DNA of 64,000 nucleotides from Ilyobacter_A sp963675185 (GTDB taxonomy: Bacteria > Fusobacteriota > Fusobacteriia > Fusobacteriales > Fusobacteriaceae): positions 602,685 to 666,684 of the forward strand of contig CAXXOH010000002.1 of assembly GCA_963675185.2 (NCBI GenBank). The letters are read 5' to 3'. Each line of letters begins with the position of its first letter. Positions within the stretch are counted from its first letter, which is position 1. The notes beneath the pieces were generated by a model. The model was not told the origin of the DNA and made no database searches. It worked only from the letters and a program-made list of their open reading frames with translations. Shown in pieces: positions 17,572 through 26,110 of the stretch. Made by a program: the position numbers and the translations under genes.

Positions 17572-17636
17572 CTATAACCTCCTGATAGATTTTAAATTTT
17601 ATATTTAATTTACATTAATTTATCCAAGTTTTATTT

Positions 17637-17661
17637 AAAAGGCAGACTTACAGTCTGCCGA
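17637..17661 (-). terminator. Intrinsic terminator after guaA
   Basis: On the minus strand GGCAGACTGTAAGTCTGCC, followed by TTTTAAAT. It separates guaA from guaB. Confidence 0.8.
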
Positions 17662-19200
17662 TTATTCCCATTCAATAGTTGCTGGTGGTTTTGAAGAGAT
17701 ATCATATGTAAGTCTGTTGATACCATCAACTTCATTTATGATCCTGTTGGACACTTTCTCCAAGAACTCGTAAGGAAGATGTGACCAAGTTGCAGTCATA
17801 AAGTCAGTCGTGTCGGCACTTCTAAGAACAGCTGTGTACTCATATGTTCTTTCATCTCCCATAACACCTACAGATTTGACAGGCAATAACACTACGAAAG
17901 CCTGGCTTACTTTCTCATAAAGGCCTTCATTTCTAAGCTCCTCTATGAATATGTCGTCTGCTTCCCTTAAAATATCTGCTTTTTCCTTTGTGACCTCTCC
18001 TAGTATCCTGATCCCAAGACCTGGCCCAGGGAATGGATGTCTGTCTATCATGTGGTCGGCAATTCCAAGTTCCCTACCTACTCTTCTAACCTCGTCCTTG
18101 AACAACTCTCTAAGAGGTTCTAATAGTTCGAATTCCATATTTTCAGGAAGTCCGCCTACATTGTGGTGAGATTTTATAGTTGCAGAAGGTCCTTTAACCG
18201 ACTGGGATTCTATTACGTCAGGGTAGATTGTTCCTTGTGCTAGGAAATCCGCATCCTTAAATCTTTTCTTTTGCTCTTCAAAGATCTCTACAAACTCACG
18301 TCCGATTATCTTTCTTTTTTCCTCTGGGTCACTTACCCCTTTTAGTTTTGAAATGAATCTCTCTTCGGCGTTTATGCACTCTATATTCATATGGAAGTGT
18401 TCCCCGTAGGCTTCCATTACCTTTTCAGCTTCATTTTTCCTCATAAGCCCTGTATCTATGAAGAAACAGCTAAGCTGGTCTCCAATGGCTTTATGTATAA
18501 GTACGGCGGCAACAGATGAATCTACCCCTCCTGAAAGAGCCAGTATAACTTTTTTGTTCCCAACTTTTTCTCTTATGTTCTTTACGGTATCTTCTATGTA
18601 GTTTGTCATCCTCCAGTTTTTCTCACATTTTGCTATGTTAAATACAAAGTTGCTTAAAAGCTGTTTACCGTAAACCGAATGGGTTACCTCTGGATGAAAC
18701 TGAACCGCATATATTTTTCTAACTTCGTCTGCTACAACTGCAACAGATGAGTCTGTGTGTGCTATTTTTTCAAATCCTGGTGCAAGTTTCGTAACGTGGT
18801 CGGCGTGACTCATCCAAACTTGCGTTTTTTCAGGTATACTGTCGAAAATTAATGAATCTTTTTTATCTATAATAAGCTCTGCTTTTCCGAACTCCTGTTT
18901 GTCTGCTCTAGCTACCTCTCCACCCAATAAGTGTGTAGTAAGCTGCATTCCGTAGCATATACCGAGTACCGGAACACCAAGTTCATATACCTTTGGGTCA
19001 ACTGTAGGTGCATCTTCTAAATAAACAGAAGCAGGCCCTCCTGACAAGATTATTCCATTAGGCTCCATAGCTTTTATCACTTCTAGATCTGTAAAATAAG
19101 GCACTATCTCTGCATATACTCCCATTTCCCTTATCCTTCTAGCTATCAGCTGGTTGTACTGAGAACCGAAGTCAAGTATTATGATGCTTCCTTTTTTCAT
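17662..19200 (-). CDS. guaA: GMP synthase (glutamine-hydrolysing)
   Basis: Converts XMP, ATP and glutamine to GMP. The 512-residue protein has an N-terminal class I glutamine amidotransferase domain (catalytic cysteine in GICYGMQ, then HPEV for the His/Glu), the ATP pyrophosphatase P-loop LSGGVDSS near residue 230, and the C-terminal dimerisation domain ending in PPATIEWE. All expected motifs are intact. Its leader of about 228 bases holds a guanine-type riboswitch with a terminator, so expression should fall when guanine is plentiful. guaB follows downstream behind a terminator. Confidence 0.96.
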   Translation of the reverse strand: MKKGSIIILDFGSQYNQLIARRIREMGVYAEIVPYFTDLEVIKAMEPNGIILSGGPASVYLEDAPTVDPKVYELGVPVLGICYGMQLTTHLLGGEVARADKQEFGKAELIIDKKDSLIFDSIPEKTQVWMSHADHVTKLAPGFEKIAHTDSSVAVVADEVRKIYAVQFHPEVTHSVYGKQLLSNFVFNIAKCEKNWRMTNYIEDTVKNIREKVGNKKVILALSGGVDSSVAAVLIHKAIGDQLSCFFIDTGLMRKNEAEKVMEAYGEHFHMNIECINAEERFISKLKGVSDPEEKRKIIGREFVEIFEEQKKRFKDADFLAQGTIYPDVIESQSVKGPSATIKSHHNVGGLPENMEFELLEPLRELFKDEVRRVGRELGIADHMIDRHPFPGPGLGIRILGEVTKEKADILREADDIFIEELRNEGLYEKVSQAFVVLLPVKSVGVMGDERTYEYTAVLRSADTTDFMTATWSHLPYEFLEKVSNRIINEVDGINRLTYDISSKPPATIEWE

Positions 19201-19215
19201 TCTTTCTCTTTCCCT

Positions 19216-19262
19216 CCAAATCGAATAATAAAAAAACTGAATACTCCCTTCACCTTCCGCTA
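19216..19262 (-). terminator. Terminator in the guaA leader (expression platform)
   Basis: On the minus strand ATACT and TTCAC pair with GTGAA and AGTAT around a central loop, followed after a few bases by T7. The competing hairpin GTATGTA...TACATAC overlaps its 5' side. Confidence 0.65.
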
Positions 19263-19306
19263 TGAACGTGAAAGTATGTACCCAGGTTTTTCGTACTACA
19301 TACCCC

Positions 19307-19374
19307 CACCCATAGAGACTAATTTAACGGTTAGTCGTAGATACGCCAATCCTTATTATTGGCTTATATGAGTG
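19307..19374 (-). promoter_or_regulatory. Guanine-type purine riboswitch upstream of guaA
   Basis: Minus-strand aptamer: P1 CACTCAT pairs with ATGGGTG, J1/2 is ATATAAG, P2 is CCAAT/ATTGG with a 7-base loop, J2/3 is GTATCTAC, P3 is GACTAA/TTAGTC with loop CCGTTAAA, and J3/1 is TCTATG. The base at the specificity position is C, as in guanine/hypoxanthine switches. The J3/1 base just before it is T rather than the usual A, and L3 is 8 rather than 7 bases. A terminator-like hairpin follows, so guanine would turn guaA off. Confidence 0.85.
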
Positions 19375-19434
19375 TATGCTAAGCTATATAATTTTAAAAA
19401 ACTCCCTTTATCTTGCCCAAAATTATTGTAAAAG

Positions 19435-19463
19435 ATAATACCACATTTCGTGCTCCATGTCAA
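19435..19463 (-). promoter_or_regulatory. Promoter of guaA
   Basis: On the minus strand TTGACA (19458-19463), a 17-bp spacer ending in TGTGG and TATTAT (19435-19440). Transcription would start near 19428, upstream of the riboswitch. Confidence 0.85.
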
Positions 19464-19531
19464 CAATTTTTAACTAAAACGGGGTATTGTGCTATTTTTT
19501 TGGTACTGTATTGCCAATAAAATATAAAACG

Positions 19532-19804
19532 CTAATTTTTTATCTTGAAATCACTGTGCATCCTTGTTTCTATGTTAGACTCATCTACCCTTGTAACTTT
19601 TGAAAATCCGTTACCTTTTATAACTGCACTTTTTAGGTTTTTCACATCTCCGGGGTTTCCCTGAGCCAATATCTCCACAGTTCCGTCATCTAGGTTTTTT
19701 ACGTATCCGCTTACCCCCAACTCTTTTGCTGTATACTGTATGAAGTACCTGAACCCAACCCCCTGCACTCTTCCATGAACTGTCATTATCTTTGAAACTT
19801 TCAT
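19532..19804 (-). CDS. acyP: Acylphosphatase
   Basis: A 90-residue enzyme that hydrolyses acyl phosphates such as acetyl or carbamoyl phosphate in the cytoplasm. It has the family signatures in full: HGRVQGVGFRYF, whose arginine binds phosphate, and GYVKNLDDGTVE, whose asparagine positions the water. Length is typical. A GGGGGG-rich site precedes the ATG. It probably shares a transcript with the upstream M20 deacetylase (gap 122 bp). The reason for the pairing is not evident. Confidence 0.9.
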   Translation of the reverse strand: MKVSKIMTVHGRVQGVGFRYFIQYTAKELGVSGYVKNLDDGTVEILAQGNPGDVKNLKSAVIKGNGFSKVTRVDESNIETRMHSDFKIKN

Positions 19805-19926
19805 ATAACGCCCCCCTTAGTGGCCCTCTTTTAAAAACAAGGCCTAACTCTATTTTTACCCAGTTTGAACCCTTATCCTTTAAAATATTTAACTTTGCCT
19901 AGAAAGGGTTGAAATCAAACTTTTGC

Positions 19927-21069
19927 CTATATTGCCCCCATCTCTTTCGATACCTCTATGAATACCTTGAGGCCCTCTTTTAACACCACTTCGTCGAAGT
20001 TAAATCTGCTGTTGTGCAGAGGGTAGCAAAACTCATCAGTCCTAGTCCCGAGCATGAAAAATATTCCCGGAACTGCCTCCTGATAGTACGAAAAATCCTC
20101 AGCAAGCATAAGCGGTTCCATCTCGATGAAATTACTCTTCCCTTCAATGGCAGCCTTGAAAAGCTCATACAGTTTACCATCGTTCACCACAGGTGGGTAA
20201 AGCGGTCTTATATCCTCTTGTATCTCCACGCCGTAGGCTAACTCCGTCCCCCTGTTTATATTTTTTATCCTCTTAATAATAGTATTGTACACTTCGTTGG
20301 AAAAAGTTCTAACCGTCCCTTCCAATACAACGTCCTGAGCTATTATATTTCTGACGTCTCCTCCTCTTATTTTACCTATTGTTATAACTGCCCCCTCTAC
20401 TGGAGATAGGCTCCTACCTATTATTCCCTGGTAGGCCTCCACCAACTTTGAGGCTACATATATGGCGTCTATACCGGTGTGCGGCATGGCCCCGTGGGCG
20501 CTCTTGCCTATTACCTTGAAGTCTAGTTCGGCTGTCTTTGCCATGAGCGGCCCTCTCTTGCATCCTATGGTCCCCTGGTCAAGGTTCGGAAACAGGTGCA
20601 AGCCGAATATAGCCTTTATGTTGTACTTTTCAAAAATTCCGCTTTCGACTATATCCTTGGCTCCCCCCGGCCCTTCTTCAGCCGGCTGGAACACCAGCAG
20701 TATTCCCTTTTTTGGTTTTCCAAAAGTGGACAGGTATTTTGCAAAGCCCAGTAGTATGGACATATGCCCGTCATGTCCGCAGGCGTGCATTCTTCCTTTG
20801 TGTTCGGAGCTGTAACTTACATCATTTTTTTCCTCTATCTCAAGGGCGTCCATGTCTGCACGAAATGCGACCCCGTCCGCCTGCTCCCCATCTATATACA
20901 CATAAAGCCCAGTTTCTGCTATTCTTATCGGCTCATAACCGTACTCTTTCAATTTTGACTCTAAAAAGCTGAGGGTTTTAAATTCCTTAAACCCAGTTTC
21001 CGGTATTTTGTGGAGCTCCCTCCTGCAATAGGTCATCTCTATTTGTAAATTGTTTAAATCCAGTTTCAT
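19927..21069 (-). CDS. dapL: M20 family amidohydrolase, probable N-acetyl-diaminopimelate deacetylase
   Basis: A 380-residue two-domain metallo-amidohydrolase. Landmarks are MHACGHDGHM (metal Cys/His), QPAEEGPGGAKDIVESG (catalytic and metal glutamates), GLHLFPNLDQG and the lid-domain KSAHGAMPHTGIDA, with EDFSYY near the C-terminus. By family alone it could be a hippurate hydrolase, an indole-acetyl amino acid hydrolase or an N-acetyl-LL-diaminopimelate deacetylase. Context favours the last: it is divergent from an operon with dapH and an aminotransferase, the two preceding steps of the acetylase branch, and no other deacetylase is nearby. GGGGGAAG precedes the ATG. Confidence 0.75.
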   Translation of the reverse strand: MKLDLNNLQIEMTYCRRELHKIPETGFKEFKTLSFLESKLKEYGYEPIRIAETGLYVYIDGEQADGVAFRADMDALEIEEKNDVSYSSEHKGRMHACGHDGHMSILLGFAKYLSTFGKPKKGILLVFQPAEEGPGGAKDIVESGIFEKYNIKAIFGLHLFPNLDQGTIGCKRGPLMAKTAELDFKVIGKSAHGAMPHTGIDAIYVASKLVEAYQGIIGRSLSPVEGAVITIGKIRGGDVRNIIAQDVVLEGTVRTFSNEVYNTIIKRIKNINRGTELAYGVEIQEDIRPLYPPVVNDGKLYELFKAAIEGKSNFIEMEPLMLAEDFSYYQEAVPGIFFMLGTRTDEFCYPLHNSRFNFDEVVLKEGLKVFIEVSKEMGAI

Positions 21070-21224
21070 AAAACTTCCCCCTATTATGAAAATTCTTAAT
21101 TAAATTATTATATTCTTAATACAGAACTTATTTAAAATATAAATTATATATAGGTGGTATTCAAATAATATATTTTCATTAAAGTTGATTTATTGATACA
21201 ATACTTGAAAAATGAATACACTTC

Positions 21225-21398
21225 AGATAGAGGTGCAGAGGGTCAATAGTAAAACTGCAGAGAATGGCTATTCTTTGAAGCAGTCTGAAAGGGGCATCTG
21301 CCGAAAGTAAAACTCCAGCCAGCGTTTTTCTTGGGGACCGGGATAATATCCCTGTCACTGTCATTATGTCCATGCCAGAACATAGTGGGGGGCTATCA
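21225..21398 (+). promoter_or_regulatory. Lysine riboswitch (L box) upstream of the dap operon
   Basis: The strand shows the L-box core in order: GATAGAGGTGC at the 5' side of P1, AGTAAAACTG, GAAAGGGGCATCTGCCGAA, the GGGGACCGGGATAATATCCC helix, TGTCACTGTC, and GTGGGGGGCTATC closing P1. This is a recognisable lysine aptamer of normal size (about 174 bases). It precedes dapF-dapA-dapB-dapH-aminotransferase, whose end product is lysine, so it gives classic feedback control. Confidence 0.93.
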
Positions 21399-21467
21399 GC
21401 TTTTGTGGGCAATTATTTTTACATTTGTATACAATGGTTGATGGCTTTTATGCCGTCAGCTTTTTTT
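21392..21467 (+). terminator. Lysine riboswitch antiterminator and terminator
   Basis: The terminator is GTTGATGGC-TTTTAT-GCCGTCAGC followed by T7 (21437-21467). The 3' side of aptamer P1, GCTATCAGC (21392-21400), can pair over nine positions with the terminator's GTTGATGGC (21437-21445), giving a mutually exclusive antiterminator. Lysine stabilises P1 and therefore favours termination. Confidence 0.88.
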
Positions 21468-21493
21468 ATTTCCCAATAATTTTATTTTAAATT

Positions 21494-21522
21494 TTGCCAA
21501 ACAAGCAGGAATAGAATAATAT
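21494..21522 (+). promoter_or_regulatory. Possible second promoter of the dap operon, downstream of the riboswitch
   Basis: TTGCCA (21494-21499), a 17-bp spacer and TAATAT (21517-21522) lie between the lysine terminator and dapF. If active it would give lysine-independent transcription. Confidence 0.4.
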
Positions 21523-21606
21523 AGTTGTATGGACTTGGTCACGCAAAAAAGAAAAGCAACAAATATATAACTGCAGATTGACGTTTTGCGGTAACGAGGA
21601 GGACAG

Positions 21607-22434
21607 ATGCTAAAGTTTGAAAAATATCACGGCTTAGGTAATGATTTTATAATATTTATGGAAGAGGATGTAGAGAATTTAGACTATTCCGAACTAGCAA
21701 AAAAAGTCTGCCATAGAAACCTGGGTATAGGAGCCGATGGTATGATGATAGTTTCAAGGGACGATAATAGCGGGATGCCGAAAATGCTATTCTTCAACCA
21801 GGACGGTAGCCAGGCACCTATGTGTGGCAACGGGATCCGTTGCTTCTCTCACTACCTTTACGATAAAAAACTCGTTCACGATGAAAACTTCAAGGTGGAT
21901 ACCTTGGGAGGGGTAATGGATATATCCATCTTCCCTGAAGAGACCTTTAACGCAAAGGTGAACATAGGAAAGGCTTTTTTAGAAACTGAAAAGATTCCTA
22001 TGACTACAAAAAAAGCCAGCTTTATAAACCAAAAAATAGAGGTATTAGGCCAGGAATTAGAGCTTTCATCTCTTTTTCTGGGTACCACCCACACGGTTGT
22101 ATTTGTAGACAGTCTAGAAAATACACAGGTTGAAAAGATCGGTCCTGCTGTGGAAAACCATCCATTATATCCGGTGAAAACAAACGTAAACTTCTGTGAA
22201 ATAGTAGACAAAAACAAGGTTTTTTTAAAGACCTGGGAAAGAGGAGTTGGAGTCACTTATGCCTGCGGTACAGGCGCCAGCTCAACTGTTTTTGTGGGTA
22301 ACCTTTTAGGCAGGCTTTCAGATAAGACTACAGTTGTGCTGCCTTATGGTGAGCTTCTCATAGAGATTGCCGGAAACGATGTATATATGACCGGTCCAAG
22401 TGAAAAAATAGCAGAAGGTTTCTATAATTATTAG
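21607..22434 (+). CDS. dapF: Diaminopimelate epimerase
   Basis: Interconverts LL- and meso-diaminopimelate, the last step before peptidoglycan or lysine. The 275-residue protein has both halves of the pseudo-dimeric fold and the two catalytic cysteines, in MCGNGIRCF and YACGTGASS. GAGGAGG precedes the ATG. It is the first gene after the lysine riboswitch. Its stop codon sits in a small hairpin (22431-22446) with a T-rich tail that could give partial termination before dapA. Confidence 0.94.
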   Translation: MLKFEKYHGLGNDFIIFMEEDVENLDYSELAKKVCHRNLGIGADGMMIVSRDDNSGMPKMLFFNQDGSQAPMCGNGIRCFSHYLYDKKLVHDENFKVDTLGGVMDISIFPEETFNAKVNIGKAFLETEKIPMTTKKASFINQKIEVLGQELELSSLFLGTTHTVVFVDSLENTQVEKIGPAVENHPLYPVKTNVNFCEIVDKNKVFLKTWERGVGVTYACGTGASSTVFVGNLLGRLSDKTTVVLPYGELLIEIAGNDVYMTGPSEKIAEGFYNY

Positions 22435-22465
22435 ATTTTTATCTAATTTTAATCTTTTTTTTATT
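22431..22465 (+). terminator. Possible weak terminator between dapF and dapA
   Basis: TTAGAT-TTTT-ATCTAA then a T-rich stretch. The stem is only six AT-rich pairs, so it may only modulate the operon. Confidence 0.3.
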
Positions 22466-22511
22466 TATAATAACACGCTTAGATGATAAAATGACAAGGA
22501 GGATTTATAAT

Positions 22512-23402
22512 ATGAGTATTTTTGTAGGTTCAGGAGTTGCTCTTGTAACACCATTTGATGAAAATAACAGGGTTAACTATGAAAAGTTGAAAGAATTAGT
22601 GGAGTATCACATTGAAAATGATACCGATGCACTAGTTGTCGTAGGTACAACCGGAGAGGCTTCTACTCTTCCTGACGAAGAACATATATCGGTTATAAAA
22701 TACTGTGCGGATATGGCTGCTGGAAGGATCCCTATCGTTGCAGGTACCGGAAGCAATGACACAGAGCATGCTGTAAAACTCAGCGTGATGGCGGAAGAAG
22801 CTGGGGCAGATGCACTTTTAGTGGTTACACCTTATTACAATAAAACAAATAAAAGTGGGCTTATAAAACACTACGAAGCCATAGCAAACAATGTAAATAT
22901 ACCTATCATACTTTACAACGTACCTGGTAGAACTGGTCTTAGCATCCCGCTAGACGTTATGGTTGAATTAAGCAAAAACGAAAAGATAGTTGGTATAAAA
23001 GAGGCCAGTGGAGATATAAGCTATGTTGGCGAAATCGCTAGACTGTGCGGAGAGGATTTTGCCATATACTCAGGAAACGATGATATAATAGTTCCAGTTA
23101 TGTCTCTTGGGGGGAAAGGTGTTATCTCGGTTCTTGCAAACTTTATGCCAAAAGAAACTCACGATATGGTTATAAGCTACCTTGACGGTGACGTTAAAAA
23201 ATCTAGAGAGATGCAGTTAAAGTACAATGATCTTATCCACACACTTTTCATTGAAACAAACCCAATCCCTGTAAAAAAGGCTATGAACCTACTTGGGATG
23301 AATGTAGGAGGTCTAAGACTGCCGCTTGACGAACTTAGTGAAGCCAGTACTAAAATACTCGCTGAAAAATTAAAAAATTTAGGTTTTGAGGTGAAATTAT
23401 GA
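22512..23402 (+). CDS. dapA: 4-hydroxy-tetrahydrodipicolinate synthase
   Basis: Condenses aspartate semialdehyde and pyruvate, the first step of the lysine branch. The 296-residue TIM-barrel enzyme has VGTTGEASTL, YNVPGRT with the catalytic tyrosine, and the Schiff-base lysine in VGIKEASGD. AAGGAGG (22496-22502) is 9 bases from the ATG at 22512; an in-frame ATG at 22491 lies before the binding site and is rejected. The stop overlaps the dapB start by 4 bases (ATGA), so the two are translationally coupled. Confidence 0.95.
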   Translation: MSIFVGSGVALVTPFDENNRVNYEKLKELVEYHIENDTDALVVVGTTGEASTLPDEEHISVIKYCADMAAGRIPIVAGTGSNDTEHAVKLSVMAEEAGADALLVVTPYYNKTNKSGLIKHYEAIANNVNIPIILYNVPGRTGLSIPLDVMVELSKNEKIVGIKEASGDISYVGEIARLCGEDFAIYSGNDDIIVPVMSLGGKGVISVLANFMPKETHDMVISYLDGDVKKSREMQLKYNDLIHTLFIETNPIPVKKAMNLLGMNVGGLRLPLDELSEASTKILAEKLKNLGFEVKL

Positions 23403-24145
23403 AAATAGCTGTATATGGCTACGGGGCCATGGGCAGGCTCCTTGCCAATGAAATAATAGATAGAGATGGTATGAAGCTTGTTGCTTGTATCGAAGCAGTA
23501 GGAGATATCACCGACAAGTACGTTTTTAAAAGCTTAGAAGAAGTAGGGAAAAAAATTGACCTAATAATCGACTTTTCACACTACTCAAACATCGATAAGG
23601 TTATCGATTATGCCGCTAAGAACGGCACTGCGGTTGTTATAGCCACCACTGGGCACAGCGACGAGCAGATCGCAAAAATAAAAGAAGCTTCCGAAGTTAT
23701 TCCTGTACTTTTTGCTTCTAATACTTCACTTGGGATAAATCTTTTAAACGAGATAATGAAAAAGATAGTGCCGATACTTGCAGAAGGTTTCGATATAGAA
23801 CTTATAGAAAAACACCACAACAAAAAGCTGGACTCGCCTAGCGGTACAGCAAAAACCCTTCTTGAAACTATAAATAGCGTATTAGAGGAAGAAAGAACTC
23901 TAGCACACGGTAGATTTGGCCTCAAGAAAAGGGAAAAAAATGAAATTGGTGTACACGCTGTAAGAGGTGGAACCATAGTTGGAGAGCACAGCGTCATCTT
24001 CGCTGGAACAGACGAGATAATAGAGATAAAACACGAGGCGCACTCTAAAAAAGTCTTTGTAGCGGGGGCACTAAAAGCTGCCGAATTCCTATTTGGAAAA
24101 GAACCGGGACTTTACGAAATGAAGGACGTACTAAACTTAGATTAA
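23399..24145 (+). CDS. dapB: 4-hydroxy-tetrahydrodipicolinate reductase
   Basis: Reduces the dapA product to tetrahydrodipicolinate with NAD(P)H. The 248-residue protein has the N-terminal nucleotide-binding GYGAMGRL, ATTGHS, and the signature ELIEKHHNKKLDSPSGTA, which carries the catalytic His and Lys, followed by VRGGTIVGEHSV. It overlaps dapA by 4 bases. The next gene, dapH, follows after 17 bp. Confidence 0.95.
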   Translation: MKIAVYGYGAMGRLLANEIIDRDGMKLVACIEAVGDITDKYVFKSLEEVGKKIDLIIDFSHYSNIDKVIDYAAKNGTAVVIATTGHSDEQIAKIKEASEVIPVLFASNTSLGINLLNEIMKKIVPILAEGFDIELIEKHHNKKLDSPSGTAKTLLETINSVLEEERTLAHGRFGLKKREKNEIGVHAVRGGTIVGEHSVIFAGTDEIIEIKHEAHSKKVFVAGALKAAEFLFGKEPGLYEMKDVLNLD

Positions 24146-24162
24146 GGGAGGAACACATTAAA

Positions 24163-24876
24163 ATGTCAAATTTAAACAACGCACAAGAAATTATTAAGTT
24201 CATCAAGGAGGCTAAAAAAGCAACTCCTGTAAAAGCTTACATTAAAGGGGATTTAGATGGAATAGACTTTTCAGAATGCAAAGTTTTTGGAAACGGAAAC
24301 AGCAGGGTAGTAATAGGAGACTGGAAAGTTGTCTCTAATATCCTTGAAGAGAACAAAGGTAAAATCGAAGACTACTATATTGAAAACGACAGAAGAAACT
24401 CTGCTGTACCTATGCTAGACCTAAAAAATATAAACGCAAGAATAGAACCCGGGGCTATAATAAGAGATAAAGTAAAAATAGGAAACAACGCTGTTATCAT
24501 GATGGGAGCTTCTATCAATATAGGTGCTGAAATCGGCGACGGAACTATGATAGACATGAACGTTGTACTTGGAGGAAGGGCAACTGTAGGTAAGAACTGC
24601 CATATCGGTGCAGGTGCTGTCCTTGCAGGTGTTATCGAGCCTCCTTCAGCAGATCCTGTTGTTGTAGAAGATAACGTAGTTGTCGGGGCAAATGCTGTTG
24701 TTCTTGAAGGTGTAAGAATAGGTAAAGGTTCTGTTGTTGCAGCTGGGGCAATTGTAACTACAGACGTGCCTGAAGGCGTGGTTGTTGCTGGTAGTCCTGC
24801 TAGGATAATCAAAAACAAGGACGAGAAAACTGCCGGTAAAACAGAGATCATAGAAGATTTAAGAAATTTAGATTAG
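24163..24876 (+). CDS. dapH: Tetrahydrodipicolinate N-acetyltransferase
   Basis: A 237-residue left-handed beta-helix acyltransferase. The second half is a run of hexapeptide repeats (for example IGNNAVIMMGASINIGAEIG, then VGKNCHIGAGAVLAGV). The N-terminal about 90 residues match DapH rather than the longer succinylase DapD. It commits the pathway to the N-acetyl branch; its products are handled by the next gene (aminotransferase) and the divergent M20 deacetylase. It starts at ATG 24163, although the GGGAGG upstream is about 13 bases away. Confidence 0.92.
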   Translation: MSNLNNAQEIIKFIKEAKKATPVKAYIKGDLDGIDFSECKVFGNGNSRVVIGDWKVVSNILEENKGKIEDYYIENDRRNSAVPMLDLKNINARIEPGAIIRDKVKIGNNAVIMMGASINIGAEIGDGTMIDMNVVLGGRATVGKNCHIGAGAVLAGVIEPPSADPVVVEDNVVVGANAVVLEGVRIGKGSVVAAGAIVTTDVPEGVVVAGSPARIIKNKDEKTAGKTEIIEDLRNLD

Positions 24877-24890
24877 TCTGGTGATTGGTT

Positions 24891-26030
24891 ATGTATATTA
24901 ATCCTAGAGTAAAAGAGTTGGAAGTATCTATAATAAGGCAGATAGCTCAAAAAGCAGCAAAGATGGACGATGTCATAAATCTAACTATAGGCGAGCCGGA
25001 CATCCCTACTCCACGTGTTATAGTTGAAAAATCTATAGAATATATGAAAAACAACCAGTTAAAATATGCGCCTACAGGCGGACTGGAAGAACTCAGGATT
25101 GAAATTGCAAAATTCTACGACGAGAAGTATGGCATCAAGTACGACAAGGACGAGGTGCTGATAACCTGCGGGTCTACAGAAGCTCTTTCTACCACCTTAA
25201 AGGGTATCCTTGCAAAAGATGATGAAGTTATAATAATAAACCCGGCTTTTTCCCTTTATGATGCCCTAGTGCATATGTACGATGCAAAAGCTGTACATAT
25301 AGATGTATCTAAAAATGACTTCGTACTTACAAGCAGTATGATAGAGGAAGTTATAAACGAAAAAACAAAGGCTATAATATTAAACTACCCTTCAAATCCA
25401 AGCGGGACAATACTTCCAAAAGAAAATATAATAGAAATCGCTGATTTTTTAGCAGATAGAGATATCTACATTATTTCAGATGAGATCTACAGCGAAGTGG
25501 TATTCGGAAATGAGGAGTACTACTCCATAGCAAAATGCGACAACGTCAAGGACAAGGTCATAGTAATAAACGGTTTTTCAAAATCACATTCCATGACTGG
25601 ATGGAGGATAGGATACCTTCTGGCACCATTAGACATTAGAAAAGAACTTATAAAAGTAAACCAATATACCATAACTTCACCTTCGACTCTTTCTGAATAT
25701 GGGGCTATAGTGGCTCTACAGGAAGTAAGTGACGTCAGTTCTATGGCGGAAGAATATGGTAAAAGGGTAACCTTAGTTACAACTAGGCTCAGAGAACTTG
25801 GGTTTGAGGTTGCAGATGCACAGGGTGCTTTTTATATATTTGCAAATTACAAAAAATTTAGCGACAAGGACTCACTAAATTTTGTTTTAGATATATTAGA
25901 AAAGGCAAAAGTTGCACTTGTACCTGGAATCGCATTCGGTGTGGATGGCTACATAAGAGTCGCCTGCACACTCTCTCTAGATAATCTTAAAATTGCCATG
26001 GACAGGCTTGAAAAATATTTAAATTCTTAA
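24891..26030 (+). CDS. patA: Aminotransferase class I/II, probable N-acetyl-diaminopimelate aminotransferase
   Basis: A PLP-dependent fold-type I aminotransferase of 379 residues, with the N-terminal INLTIGEPD, NYPSNPSGT, SDEIYSEVVF and the PLP lysine in GFSKSHSMTGWRIGY. The subgroup resembles PatA of Bacillus, which acts on N-acetyl-L-2-amino-6-oxopimelate. The place directly after dapH, before the operon terminator, supports that role; sequence alone would also allow an aspartate or aromatic aminotransferase. The ATG at 24891 follows a modest GGTGAT; a TTG at 24885 is less likely. Confidence 0.85.
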   Translation: MYINPRVKELEVSIIRQIAQKAAKMDDVINLTIGEPDIPTPRVIVEKSIEYMKNNQLKYAPTGGLEELRIEIAKFYDEKYGIKYDKDEVLITCGSTEALSTTLKGILAKDDEVIIINPAFSLYDALVHMYDAKAVHIDVSKNDFVLTSSMIEEVINEKTKAIILNYPSNPSGTILPKENIIEIADFLADRDIYIISDEIYSEVVFGNEEYYSIAKCDNVKDKVIVINGFSKSHSMTGWRIGYLLAPLDIRKELIKVNQYTITSPSTLSEYGAIVALQEVSDVSSMAEEYGKRVTLVTTRLRELGFEVADAQGAFYIFANYKKFSDKDSLNFVLDILEKAKVALVPGIAFGVDGYIRVACTLSLDNLKIAMDRLEKYLNS

Positions 26031-26035
26031 ACTTT

Positions 26036-26066
26036 AAGAAGAGAACTCGTTTCTCTTCTTTTTTTA
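26036..26066 (+). terminator. Terminator of the dap operon
   Basis: AAGAAGAGAA, a CTCGT loop, TTCTCTTCTT and T5. Confidence 0.88.
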
Positions 26067-26081
26067 TAATCTTTAAAAAAC

Positions 26082-26110
26082 AAAATCCAAGAACACTGTC
26101 TTGGATTTTT
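26082..26110 (-). terminator. Terminator after the PH-like membrane protein gene
   Basis: AAAATCCAAGA-ACACTG-TCTTGGATTTT is symmetric and serves the minus-strand gene that ends at 26111; it may also back up the dap terminator. Confidence 0.85.
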
